Shown piece by piece: positions 25,616 through 30,293 of a DNA stretch of 30,293 bases. The DNA lies in the IMG/VR virus record IMGVR_UViG_3300037042_000327, positions 1-30,293 of that record; one strand, given 5' to 3'. The translations under genes and the position numbers were made by a program. Positions within the stretch are counted from its first letter, which is position 1, and each line of letters opens with the position of its first letter. The notes beneath the pieces were generated by a model. It saw only the letters and a list, made by a program, of their open reading frames with translations. It searched no databases and was not told the origin of the DNA. The DNA comes from a virus.

Positions 25616-25947
25616 TATTTTCTATTTGCTAAAAACTCAGCAGCAGCTCCTGACAACTCACCTTTACCTCTCACTTCCACCTTAGCTTCTTCCATGTTTC
25701 TTAGCTTATCTACCACTTCCACTAGGGCTAGGTAGTTCTTCATTGTCTCCTGTACAAACTTACCCTGAGCTTCAATACTAGCTATTACCATAGGTAACAT
25801 TCCTCCCTTAGCTGTAGGTTTCCACTCAATCCTATCTTTCAATTCATGTAGTGGGTTTGCATTTACATAAGCTTTCCAGGAAACAAGCTGTGCTTCTGCC
25901 CATTCAAGCTCTGTATTTACATATGTAGTTTTTTTAATAGTCGCCAT
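25615..25947 (-). CDS. candidate terminase small subunit
   Basis: A 110-aa helical protein directly upstream of TerL and coupled to it by overlapping stop/start. The first 40 residues suggest a helix (NTELEWAEAQLVSWKAYVNA) and 55-90 a second pair of helices (MVIASIEAQGKFVQETMKNY, ALVEVVDKLRNMEEAKV). The end, EVRGKGELSGAAAEFLANRK, is basic and flexible. A small terminase normally has a helix-turn-helix plus a coiled-coil oligomerisation part. No clear HTH is seen, so the call depends on position and size. Its start overlaps the previous gene by 14 bases. Confidence 0.45.
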   Translation of the reverse strand: MATIKKTTYVNTELEWAEAQLVSWKAYVNANPLHELKDRIEWKPTAKGGMLPMVIASIEAQGKFVQETMKNYLALVEVVDKLRNMEEAKVEVRGKGELSGAAAEFLANRK

Positions 25948-26218
25948 CTTCTTCTTCTTCTTTTAGTATATTATCAAGGTCCATACCCTCTTTAATTATT
26001 TTTTCAAGCTCAGACTCATCTGTATGTGGAATATCCATCTCAATCTCTGTCTTATATTTTTCCAAAGCAAAGACTAATTCTTTGTCTGTCATTCCCCATA
26101 TATCTCCATAATCACTAAGAGCTGTAGCAAGATGCCTTCCTAAATTGTATGTAGGAAAGTCTTTATGTAGTTCTTCTAGTATATAAAGAGCCTTTTCGTA
26201 GTTGTTCTTTTTACTCAT
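25934..26218 (-). CDS. small acidic protein of unknown function
   Basis: A 94-aa acidic protein with a helical N-terminal half (NNYEKALYILEELHKDFPTY, then LGRHLATALSDYGDIWGMTD) and a C-terminus ending in an EEEEDGDY run. The sequence DKELVFALEKYKTEIEMDIP reads as one helix. No domain was recognised, though this type seems conserved beside crAss-like TerL genes (recalled). It overlaps its upstream neighbour by 4 bases (ATGA) and the downstream gene by 14, so it is part of a coupled translation series. Confidence 0.6.
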   Translation of the reverse strand: MSKKNNYEKALYILEELHKDFPTYNLGRHLATALSDYGDIWGMTDKELVFALEKYKTEIEMDIPHTDESELEKIIKEGMDLDNILKEEEEDGDY

Positions 26219-26481
26219 ATTAAATCATTCAAGTCTTTGTCAGACAGTTTTTGATTTAGAAGCTCATTTATATCCATTCCTTTTACAGGAACATTTTTAA
26301 AGTTATCTTCAGCCCCTTCCATCATGTAATCTGTTGTAAATGATATTGCCATTCTATCTTGATCACCATCTGGAACACCTGTAATATCAATATAATCCAC
26401 ACCTTTATTATAGAGCTCTACTAGGATTTCTATAAATCCATCCAAATGGATCTTTTTGATTTGCACTGTGTTATTATCCAT
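26215..26481 (-). CDS. small protein of unknown function in pre-terminase gene series
   Basis: An 88-aa acidic protein with an alpha/beta look: IKKIHLDGFIEILVELYNKG helix, YIDITGVPDGDQDRMAISFT strands, then an acidic helical end. No catalytic motif or membrane segment. The start overlaps the zinc-ribbon gene by 8 bases and the stop overlaps the next start. It is kept because of its uninterrupted frame and tight coupling; function unknown. Confidence 0.6.
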   Translation of the reverse strand: MDNNTVQIKKIHLDGFIEILVELYNKGVDYIDITGVPDGDQDRMAISFTTDYMMEGAEDNFKNVPVKGMDINELLNQKLSDKDLNDLI

Positions 26482-26770
26482 GAACTTCTTTTTTTAATGC
26501 TTCCTCCTCTTCTACATTAGCTAGAACAGCTTCCCATTTCTTAAGAGGACAGTCACATGATAAACATTTTGTTTTAGCAATTAGCATACATCCACAATCT
26601 GTGCAATGTACATCAAGTCTGACAGTTTTATGTTTTGTTGATATGAGATCACACTCCTCACATATAGCCATTCTTTCATCACTCACTTGTTGAATGTGAG
26701 CTCTCATATTCTCAGCTGGGAAAAGGTTATTTTTCCAACCCTCATATATCTGGGAGAAGTTAATCTTCAT
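26474..26770 (-). CDS. zinc-ribbon protein
   Basis: A 98-aa protein. Cys pairs C37-x-x-C40, then H55-C56-x-x-C59-G-C61 and C69/C72/C74 (KCLSCDCPLKKW) form one or two zinc-binding knuckles. The N-terminal helix (FSQIYEGWKNNLFPAENMRA) and acidic C-terminus flank them. The layout is typical of small zinc-ribbon proteins of Bacteroidota phages. The ATG follows AAGAACTACAT, the leader motif shared with the scaffold and the post-capsid gene. It may bind nucleic acid or RNA polymerase; that is inference. Confidence 0.7.
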   Translation of the reverse strand: MKINFSQIYEGWKNNLFPAENMRAHIQQVSDERMAICEECDLISTKHKTVRLDVHCTDCGCMLIAKTKCLSCDCPLKKWEAVLANVEEEEALKKEVHG

Positions 26771-27113
26771 ATGTAGTTCTTGGTTTAAGTTGGTTTATTT
26801 GCACTATTGTCTTCTCTAATGTGACAATAGAAGACTTTCTCTTTTGTTCAGACGTATTAACATCATCAATAATACGTTCCATGGCTAGCTTTTTAGCATT
26901 CAGCTTCTCTACCTTCTTTCCTGCCTTCTTTCTGTTAAAGAAAAGCTTTCCAAATCCAGAAATTTCTATGCTGTCATTTAAGTCCATTGCCTCATTGGCT
27001 GATTGGAACTGATGATTGACCACTGTCTCAATTGTCTTCTCTGAAACCATCATCTTAACAGCTAGTGTCCTGACTAGATAATCCTTCACTGACATTGAGA
27101 TTGGCTTATCCAT
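26760..27113 (-). CDS. IHF/HU family DNA-binding protein
   Basis: A 117-aa protein. The N-terminal helices (SVKDYLVRTLAVKMMVSEKT, IETVVNHQFQSANEAM) and the segment DLNDSIEISGFGKLFFNRKK match the HU/IHF fold: two helices, then hydrophobic strand, G-F-G-x-x-x-F and a basic arm. The arm region is short and the C-terminal 45 residues (LAMERIIDDVNTSEQKRKSS onwards) form a helical extension not found in cellular HU. Expected to bend DNA as a dimer, perhaps at the neighbouring inverted-repeat region or during packaging. It overlaps both neighbours (8 and 11 bases). It is the second gene of the late operon. Confidence 0.8.
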   Translation of the reverse strand: MDKPISMSVKDYLVRTLAVKMMVSEKTIETVVNHQFQSANEAMDLNDSIEISGFGKLFFNRKKAGKKVEKLNAKKLAMERIIDDVNTSEQKRKSSIVTLEKTIVQINQLKPRTTYED

Positions 27114-27468
27114 GGCTTACCGTTATTTGTAAGACAATGTCTTTCTCAAAGTCTAGGATGATGACTGGGTTGACCTTTACCTTGGTACCGTCCTTGACAA
27201 ATACACCAATACGTTTAAGCTTGGAGATGATATTGTTGATGGTTGGGGGCGAACTTTTGTACTTCTCACAGAACTCTTGACGGACATTGGCATAGGAGAT
27301 GTTACCCTTGATGGCTGTGAAAGCGATCAATTGCACCTCACGTTCTGTCAATCCAAGACCATTCACAGCTGACAGTATATTGTAATACTTCTCAGCCACA
27401 GCGTAGGAATCCCCCACTGGTCTCTTCATTTTCTGAACAATTAGCTTCTTGTTGTCTGTTGGTTCCAT
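27106..27468 (-). CDS. winged-helix-like protein heading the late operon
   Basis: A 120-aa basic protein. Residues about 35-95 look like a winged helix: LTEREVQLIAFTAIKGNISY, VRQEFCEKYKSSPPTINNII, SKLKRIGVFVKDGTKV, where SPPTINNIISKLKRIG would be the recognition helix. The end (NPVIILDFEKDIVLQITVSH) is beta. Proteins of this type head the late gene block in other Bacteroidota phages (recalled). It lies 12 bases downstream of the late promoter. It could bind the palindrome beside that promoter as an autoregulator or late activator, or act in packaging as a small-terminase-like protein. DNA binding is likely; the target is inference. Confidence 0.65.
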   Translation of the reverse strand: MEPTDNKKLIVQKMKRPVGDSYAVAEKYYNILSAVNGLGLTEREVQLIAFTAIKGNISYANVRQEFCEKYKSSPPTINNIISKLKRIGVFVKDGTKVKVNPVIILDFEKDIVLQITVSHG

Positions 27469-27480
27469 AATTAGTTAAAG

Positions 27481-27511
27481 CAAAGGTATGTATATTCCTT
27501 TGATTGTCAAA
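27481..27511 (-). promoter_or_regulatory. late promoter, perfect Bacteroidota consensus
   Basis: Minus strand: TTTG (27,508-27,511), exactly 19 bases, TACCTTTG (27,481-27,488), a full match to TTTG-N19-21-TAnnTTTG. It is the only strong promoter visible before the long overlapping gene series that reaches TerL and portal. Its flank CATACCTTTGCTTTAA nearly equals that of the 7.5 kb promoter. Confidence 0.85.
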
Positions 27512-27527
27512 TAACTATTTTAGTTAT
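27511..27527. promoter_or_regulatory. palindrome abutting the late promoter (candidate operator)
   Basis: ATAACTA-TTT-TAGTTAT is a perfect 7-base inverted repeat next to the -33 element. Its half-site matches that of the palindrome in the same position at the 7.5 kb promoter. Confidence 0.5.
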
Positions 27528-27619
27528 CTGGAATAGGAATGCTATATTATGCACTATTTTTATAATCCATTATATTCTACCAATAAATTGTAGATGGTAT
27601 ACAAGCTGATTAGATGTAC

Positions 27620-28228
27620 TTAGGGCCCCCCCTAAATCCCCCCCAAAGTTACAAAGACTTTTTTGTAACCACCAAATTTATTTTTGGCTATTATCAAAAC
27701 TTGCAGAATTTTCTAATTTTGATACTACAAGAGTTTATAATTTTGGTGCAACATTCCATCACTACATACCATAACATATCTTAATGTGTTATAAAAGCAA
27801 CATTGTTAAGCTGAGCACGTTCCTTATAAGACACATTATGTTCACAAATAAAGCTTGTTCACGAATACGTGAACAGAAGGAAAATGTGAACAATATGTAA
27901 AGCAATAGCTTGACAATACGTAAGGTTGGGTAAAGCTATACCTTGACAAATGTCAAGTTTACTGATCCAAAAACTTGACAATCTAGGAAGTGAAAAGCTG
28001 CCAAACCTGGAAGTCTGTAACAAATTTATATACTTATTTGTTACGAGCGTGTCACAAATATTTGAAAAACTGTGACACAATGTGCATGAAACATTTGGAA
28101 AAATTCATGCAAACATTTAACACAGGGGCATGTTAAGCCATTGGTCCTCAGATGATTATACCCAACGTTCCTTGTGGAACATTTTACAAAATTTTTTTTC
28201 CAACTTAACAACCCCCCTTGTCCAAGGG
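27620..28228. repeat. dense array of inverted repeats in the divergent intergenic region
   Basis: No convincing gene lies between 27,469 and 28,421. Arms found by eye: 27,620-27,635 TTAGGG; 27,648-27,669 GTTACAAA; 27,692-27,724 TATCAAAA; 27,771-27,792 ATAACA; 27,856-27,875 TGTTCACG nested within 27,839-27,892 TGTTCACA on the same centre; 27,905-27,939 ATAGCTT; 27,942-27,957 CTTGACA; 27,951-27,980 TGTCAAGTTT; 27,982-28,011 TCTAGG (one wobble); 28,017-28,044 GTAACAAAT; 28,049-28,078 GTGTCACA; 28,083-28,111 TGCATGAA; 28,117-28,136 TTAACA; 28,167-28,180 GTTCC; 28,215-28,228 CCCTTG. Between 27,951 and 28,136 the units tile end to end, 1-5 bases apart, with centres every 29.5-34 bases. Candidate origin, protein-loading array or structured RNA. 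Confidence 0.8.
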
Positions 28229-28248
28229 AGGGGAGGGTACTACTGCTT

Positions 28249-28291
28249 GATACCCCACCTGTGAATTGAGAGGTTGGGGATACCCCACCTG
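28249..28291 (+). repeat. 13-base direct repeats with an alternating inverted arm
   Basis: GATACCCCACCTG occurs at 28,249-28,261 and again at 28,279-28,291, 30 bases apart. Between them lies AGGTTGGGGATA (28,271-28,281 region), complementary to either copy. Two mutually exclusive hairpins are therefore possible. Diverged copies lie at 28,876-28,900. Confidence 0.7.
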
Positions 28292-28351
28292 ATCATTAGT
28301 ATCAAACACTGCTTTAAAATAGCAAGATTGACCTTTTTTTTAATCAGCCCC

Positions 28352-28394
28352 TTAGCAAGGTTGATGAGTTTTATGATAAAAACAACTTTGCTAA
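28352..28394 (+). promoter_or_regulatory. hairpin in the leader of the first rightward gene
   Basis: TTAGCAAGGTTG (28,352-28,363) and CAACTTTGCTAA (28,383-28,394) pair over 12 bases with one G-T wobble, 27 bases before the ATG. A related sequence AGCAAGATTGACC lies at 28,321-28,333. There is no U-tract after the stem, so a translational or processing role is more likely than termination. Confidence 0.5.
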
Positions 28395-28421
28395 ATTTAT
28401 TAATCTTTAAAACTTTTGATT

Positions 28422-28826
28422 ATGCAGTTCTATTATGATTTCAAGAAGATGATGGTAACTAATCCATTAGATGGCATTACTCATTTCTTTGTTAACCCAA
28501 GAATGATTGATGGCTTTAAACAATTAAAGCTTGATGAATGCTGTTATCCTGATCAACTAAGTCTTGATGAGAATTTACCAATCTTAACGCTACCAATGGA
28601 AGCATTAGGTTTGGACAAGGCTGTTGTGACATTAGATGATAATGGTCGCAATGGTAAAATTAAGACTAATGGTCTTACAATCTACTTTAACAAGCACGAT
28701 AGTAAGAAGAACACCATTAGGATTAATACAGTATTAGGATCTAAACCTCGTAAGAATAGTGATGGATTTGAGTTGAGAATGGCTGAAATAGTTAAGTCTA
28801 TTGTCAACGAGGAAAACATTTGGTAG
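28422..28826 (+). CDS. protein of unknown function, first rightward gene
   Basis: A 134-aa soluble protein, begun at the ATG at 28,422 rather than the in-frame TTG at 28,416. The N-terminus (MQFYYDFKKMMVTNPLDGIT) and middle (LSLDENLPILTLPMEALGLD) suggest mixed alpha/beta, with beta strands in AVVTLDDNGRNGKIKTNGLT and a C-terminal helix. No domain was recognised. It is a single-gene unit with a strong hairpin in its leader and an intrinsic terminator 8 bases after the stop. Its position just right of the control region suggests early expression, which is inference. Confidence 0.65.
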   Translation: MQFYYDFKKMMVTNPLDGITHFFVNPRMIDGFKQLKLDECCYPDQLSLDENLPILTLPMEALGLDKAVVTLDDNGRNGKIKTNGLTIYFNKHDSKKNTIRINTVLGSKPRKNSDGFELRMAEIVKSIVNEENIW

Positions 28827-28833
28827 GAGAATT

Positions 28834-28862
28834 AAGAGAGAGTGTAACAGCTCTCTCTTTTT
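28834..28862 (+). terminator. intrinsic terminator after the first rightward gene
   Basis: A perfect 9-base-pair stem (AAGAGAGAG at 28,834-28,842, CTCTCTCTT at 28,851-28,859) with an 8-base loop runs into TTTTT. Confidence 0.9.
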
Positions 28863-28875
28863 CCACCAACTTATA

Positions 28876-28900
28876 GATACACCACCTGATACCCCTCCTG
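28876..28900 (+). repeat. diverged copies of the 13-base repeat
   Basis: GATACACCACCTG (28,876-28,888) and GATACCCCTCCTG (28,888-28,900) sit head to tail between two rightward genes. Each differs by one base from the repeat at 28,249 and 28,279. Confidence 0.6.
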
Positions 28901-28971
28901 CAACCTGAGTATTTTAACATAACAATAAACAATCAAAAACCTTATGGTGTACAGGCAACCAACCAAGTATT

Positions 28972-29412
28972 ATGGCTTTACCAATTTTCCAAGCTTACCA
29001 AGCTTCTGCAACAGCAACTACATTAGTTAACAACGGTTCTGTAAGAGACCTTATGACTGAGAAGGGTGCATTAGGTTTGATTCCGTCTAACTTAAAGCGT
29101 GAGACTAAACTCAATGCTAAGGGTGAAATGGTTTACAATCGTGTCTTAGTGTTAGTGTATAATGGCAAGATTGCTGAGAATGGACAACCAGAGTCTATTA
29201 GCATCAGCTGTTCTGAGTCTGTTAGTAGAGACCTTAGAGCTAAGAACATCACATTATCTGAGTTAGCAGACTATTCTATCCTTGAAGATCAGAATGGAAT
29301 CAATTACATCAGTATGCCAGGAACAGGTGTTGTTAAATTCAACGCATCTGAATTAAAGACCGTGGCCGTGAGCACCAAAGCAGTTAATCACCAAGACTTA
29401 ATTGCATTGTAA
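28972..29412 (+). CDS. protein of unknown function, second rightward gene
   Basis: A 146-aa soluble protein. It has an N-terminal helix-like start (ALPIFQAYQASATATTLVNN), a basic middle (SNLKRETKLNAKGEMVYNRV) and several predicted strands (VLVLVYNGKIAE, ESISISCSES, GINYISMPGTGVVKFNASEL). An OB- or beta-barrel-like fold such as a single-strand DNA-binding protein would fit the size, but no motif proves it. The leader AACCAACCAAGTATT recalls the AACCAA leaders of the leftward genes. It is monocistronic: 145 bases separate it from the previous gene and a very strong terminator follows at once, suggesting abundant product. Confidence 0.65.
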   Translation: MALPIFQAYQASATATTLVNNGSVRDLMTEKGALGLIPSNLKRETKLNAKGEMVYNRVLVLVYNGKIAENGQPESISISCSESVSRDLRAKNITLSELADYSILEDQNGINYISMPGTGVVKFNASELKTVAVSTKAVNHQDLIAL

Positions 29413-29419
29413 TTTAATT

Positions 29420-29457
29420 AACAAGGGGATAATCAATTGATTGTCCTCTTGTTTTTA
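29420..29457 (+). terminator. strong intrinsic terminator
   Basis: A 17-base-pair stem with two wobble pairs (AACAAGGGGATAATCAA at 29,420-29,436 against 29,437-29,453) is followed by TTTTTAT. The ATCAATTGAT centre would open to form the loop. Confidence 0.9.
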
Positions 29458-29648
29458 TACATAGGGTGGGCAGAATGGCACATTCAATAGGGTTGGGCTT
29501 GTAAAACAACACAACTCTCTCATTCTTAACAATTTATTTGTGAATGTGAGAATAGGTGTGTCACCCTCACATGGTTTATGTATACCAAATCACTATTCAT
29601 CAATCACGCTATACAATACAATATATATAGCATTAAATAACACAACAC
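29458..29648 (+). other. noncoding leader with two hairpins
   Basis: These 190 bases contain no ORF of note. TCTCTCATTC pairs with GAATGTGAGA (29,516-29,550, one T-T mismatch). TGTGAG-aata-GGTG pairs with CACC-CTCACA (29,545-29,571). The two hairpins share the TGTGAG segment, so they are alternative folds. No clear promoter consensus was found. Confidence 0.45.
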
Positions 29649-29876
29649 ATGAACTTCATCAAACACATTGCTAACTTATTAGCTCTATGGACTATACCTT
29701 ATATTATAGTCTTGTTCTTCTTATTAGTATCTGGATTTGCATTTGTATACCAAGATGCTATTTGTTCCACTCCTTACATTATATGTTATGCATTCTACTT
29801 TATGATGATATCTATATTGTATATGTCTGGGGATGATAAAGACTTTGAATCTATTAAACTATTTAAAACCAATTAG
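29649..29876 (+). CDS. small membrane protein with two membrane segments
   Basis: A 75-aa protein with a first hydrophobic segment at about 9-33 (LLALWTIPYIIVLFFLLVSG) and a second at about 41-60 (TPYIICYAFYFMMISILYMS). A short acidic C-terminus (GDDKDFESIKLFKTN) follows. Two membrane spans with both ends on one side would fit a class II holin-like or superinfection-exclusion protein, but nothing specific supports either. It stops 2 bases before the next ATG and is surely cotranscribed with it. Confidence 0.65.
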   Translation: MNFIKHIANLLALWTIPYIIVLFFLLVSGFAFVYQDAICSTPYIICYAFYFMMISILYMSGDDKDFESIKLFKTN

Positions 29877-29878
29877 TT

Positions 29879-30193
29879 ATGAAATTTGTATTTGCATCAA
29901 TGACTGTAATCACCTCTATTGCAGGTAGTTACTTATTAGTTACAGCACCAACAATGTCACACTTGATGTTGGGTGTTATATTTATCCTTTCAGCTATTGT
30001 ATGTCTATTGTTCCTTGTTATTAAGGATTATAGACAAGAATTAAATTTCTGGAAGAGCATGAAAACATTTGTATTTGTAGCAGCAATGTTATCATTAGGG
30101 TCATGTACAACTGTTAGACAGACATGTCCTACTAATGATTCACATTACTTTTACAAACAAGTAAAAGTTAAACCTTATTATCACAGACGTTAA
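29879..30193 (+). CDS. small membrane protein with internal lipoprotein signal
   Basis: A 104-aa protein. Hydrophobic segments lie at about 3-23 (VFASMTVITSIAGSYLLVTA) and 28-48 (SHLMLGVIFILSAIVCLLFL), followed by a charged linker. At M61 (ATG at 30,059) a new signal-peptide-like stretch begins, MKTFVFVAAMLSLGSCTTVR, with lipobox L-G-S-C76. It ends in a basic, Tyr/His-rich tail. An internal start would give a 44-aa lipoprotein; without it the protein would have three membrane spans. The two starts are alike (MKFVF, MKTFVF). Lysis (spanin-like) or envelope-exclusion roles are possible but unproven. Confidence 0.6.
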   Translation: MKFVFASMTVITSIAGSYLLVTAPTMSHLMLGVIFILSAIVCLLFLVIKDYRQELNFWKSMKTFVFVAAMLSLGSCTTVRQTCPTNDSHYFYKQVKVKPYYHRR

Positions 30194-30293
30194 TGTATTC
30201 TTTCGTTATTAGCCTTTAGCGTACCAAAGGTAAGATTACATATATTATAGGAGTTTATCTGTTCTACTTCATTGATCAGAGGCTTTGTAGATT
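30194..30293. other. window end, no gene seen
   Basis: A weak hairpin CCTTT/AAAGG lies at 30,213-30,230. TACCTTTG occurs on the minus strand (30,225-30,232) but lacks a TTTG partner at the right distance, so I do not call a promoter. Nothing else was recognised. Confidence 0.4.

Noticed and set aside
27859-28080. 73-aa minus-strand ORF in the intergenic region
   Set aside because: It runs through the inverted-repeat array, has no plausible leader or domain, and its composition follows from the repeats.
28086-28136. 16-codon ORF on the plus strand (MKHLEKFMQTFN...)
   Set aside because: Too short and built from the arms of two inverted repeats.
27620-28228. CRISPR array
   Set aside because: Spacing is regular but the units differ in sequence; there is no conserved repeat and no cas gene.
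28387-28418. Rightward promoter TTTG-N20-AACTTTTG
   Set aside because: One base off consensus, and transcription would begin at or after the gene's ATG at 28,422.
30225-30232. Minus-strand TACCTTTG near the right edge
   Set aside because: No TTTG at 19-21 bases upstream and no leftward gene follows.

Overview
This 30.3 kb, AT-rich window is part of a tailed double-stranded DNA phage that infects a member of the Bacteroidota. It most resembles a crAss-like phage (Crassvirales), although that family placement is recalled from protein features and was not searched. Supporting signs are the content and order of the virion genes: an atypical Walker A TerL, a long Gln-rich portal protein, an acidic scaffold-like protein, a crAss-like major capsid protein, IHF/HU-like small proteins, and a run of neck/tail proteins ending in a very large (>1,354 aa) tail protein. 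Three leftward promoters fit the Bacteroidota consensus (TTTG, 19-21 bp, TAnnTTTG), and genes begin in A-rich leaders with no clear Shine-Dalgarno sequence. No integrase, tRNA gene or insertion sequence was seen.

Layout. From 27.5 kb leftwards to base 1 everything is one co-directional late block on the minus strand. Its order in transcription direction is: winged-helix-like protein, IHF/HU-like protein, zinc-ribbon protein, three small proteins (the last a candidate small terminase subunit), TerL, portal, an SPFH/Band-7 protein, a second promoter, scaffold-like protein, major capsid protein, a structured 100-base intergenic region, two head/neck proteins, and an abundant-looking structural protein closed by an intrinsic terminator. 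Next come small proteins (one a 47-aa zinc ribbon) and a five-gene host-interaction cassette: collar-domain fibre, collagen-like fibre with a self-cleaving chaperone end, and three modular proteins with Thr-rich linkers. A second terminator follows. A third promoter then starts the last unit: metallophosphoesterase, tail-tube-like protein, second IHF-like protein, ring-like protein and the giant tail protein, which runs off the window.

The 950 bases between 27,469 and 28,421 carry no convincing gene. They hold the late promoter and a dense series of inverted repeats. Between 27,951 and 28,136 these become a tiled array of about 30-base units, each with its own arm sequence. They are followed by 13-base direct repeats. 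This is the turning point between leftward and rightward transcription and is a good candidate for an origin or master control region.

To the right (28.4-30.2 kb) lie four small plus-strand genes of unknown function: two single-gene units each closed by a strong terminator, then a pair of small membrane proteins. The second of these contains an internal lipoprotein signal.

The most unusual points are the tiled inverted-repeat array, the two look-alike promoters with an upstream palindrome, a leader motif shared by several virion genes, the SPFH protein in the head-gene block, and the modular Thr-linker receptor-binding cassette.
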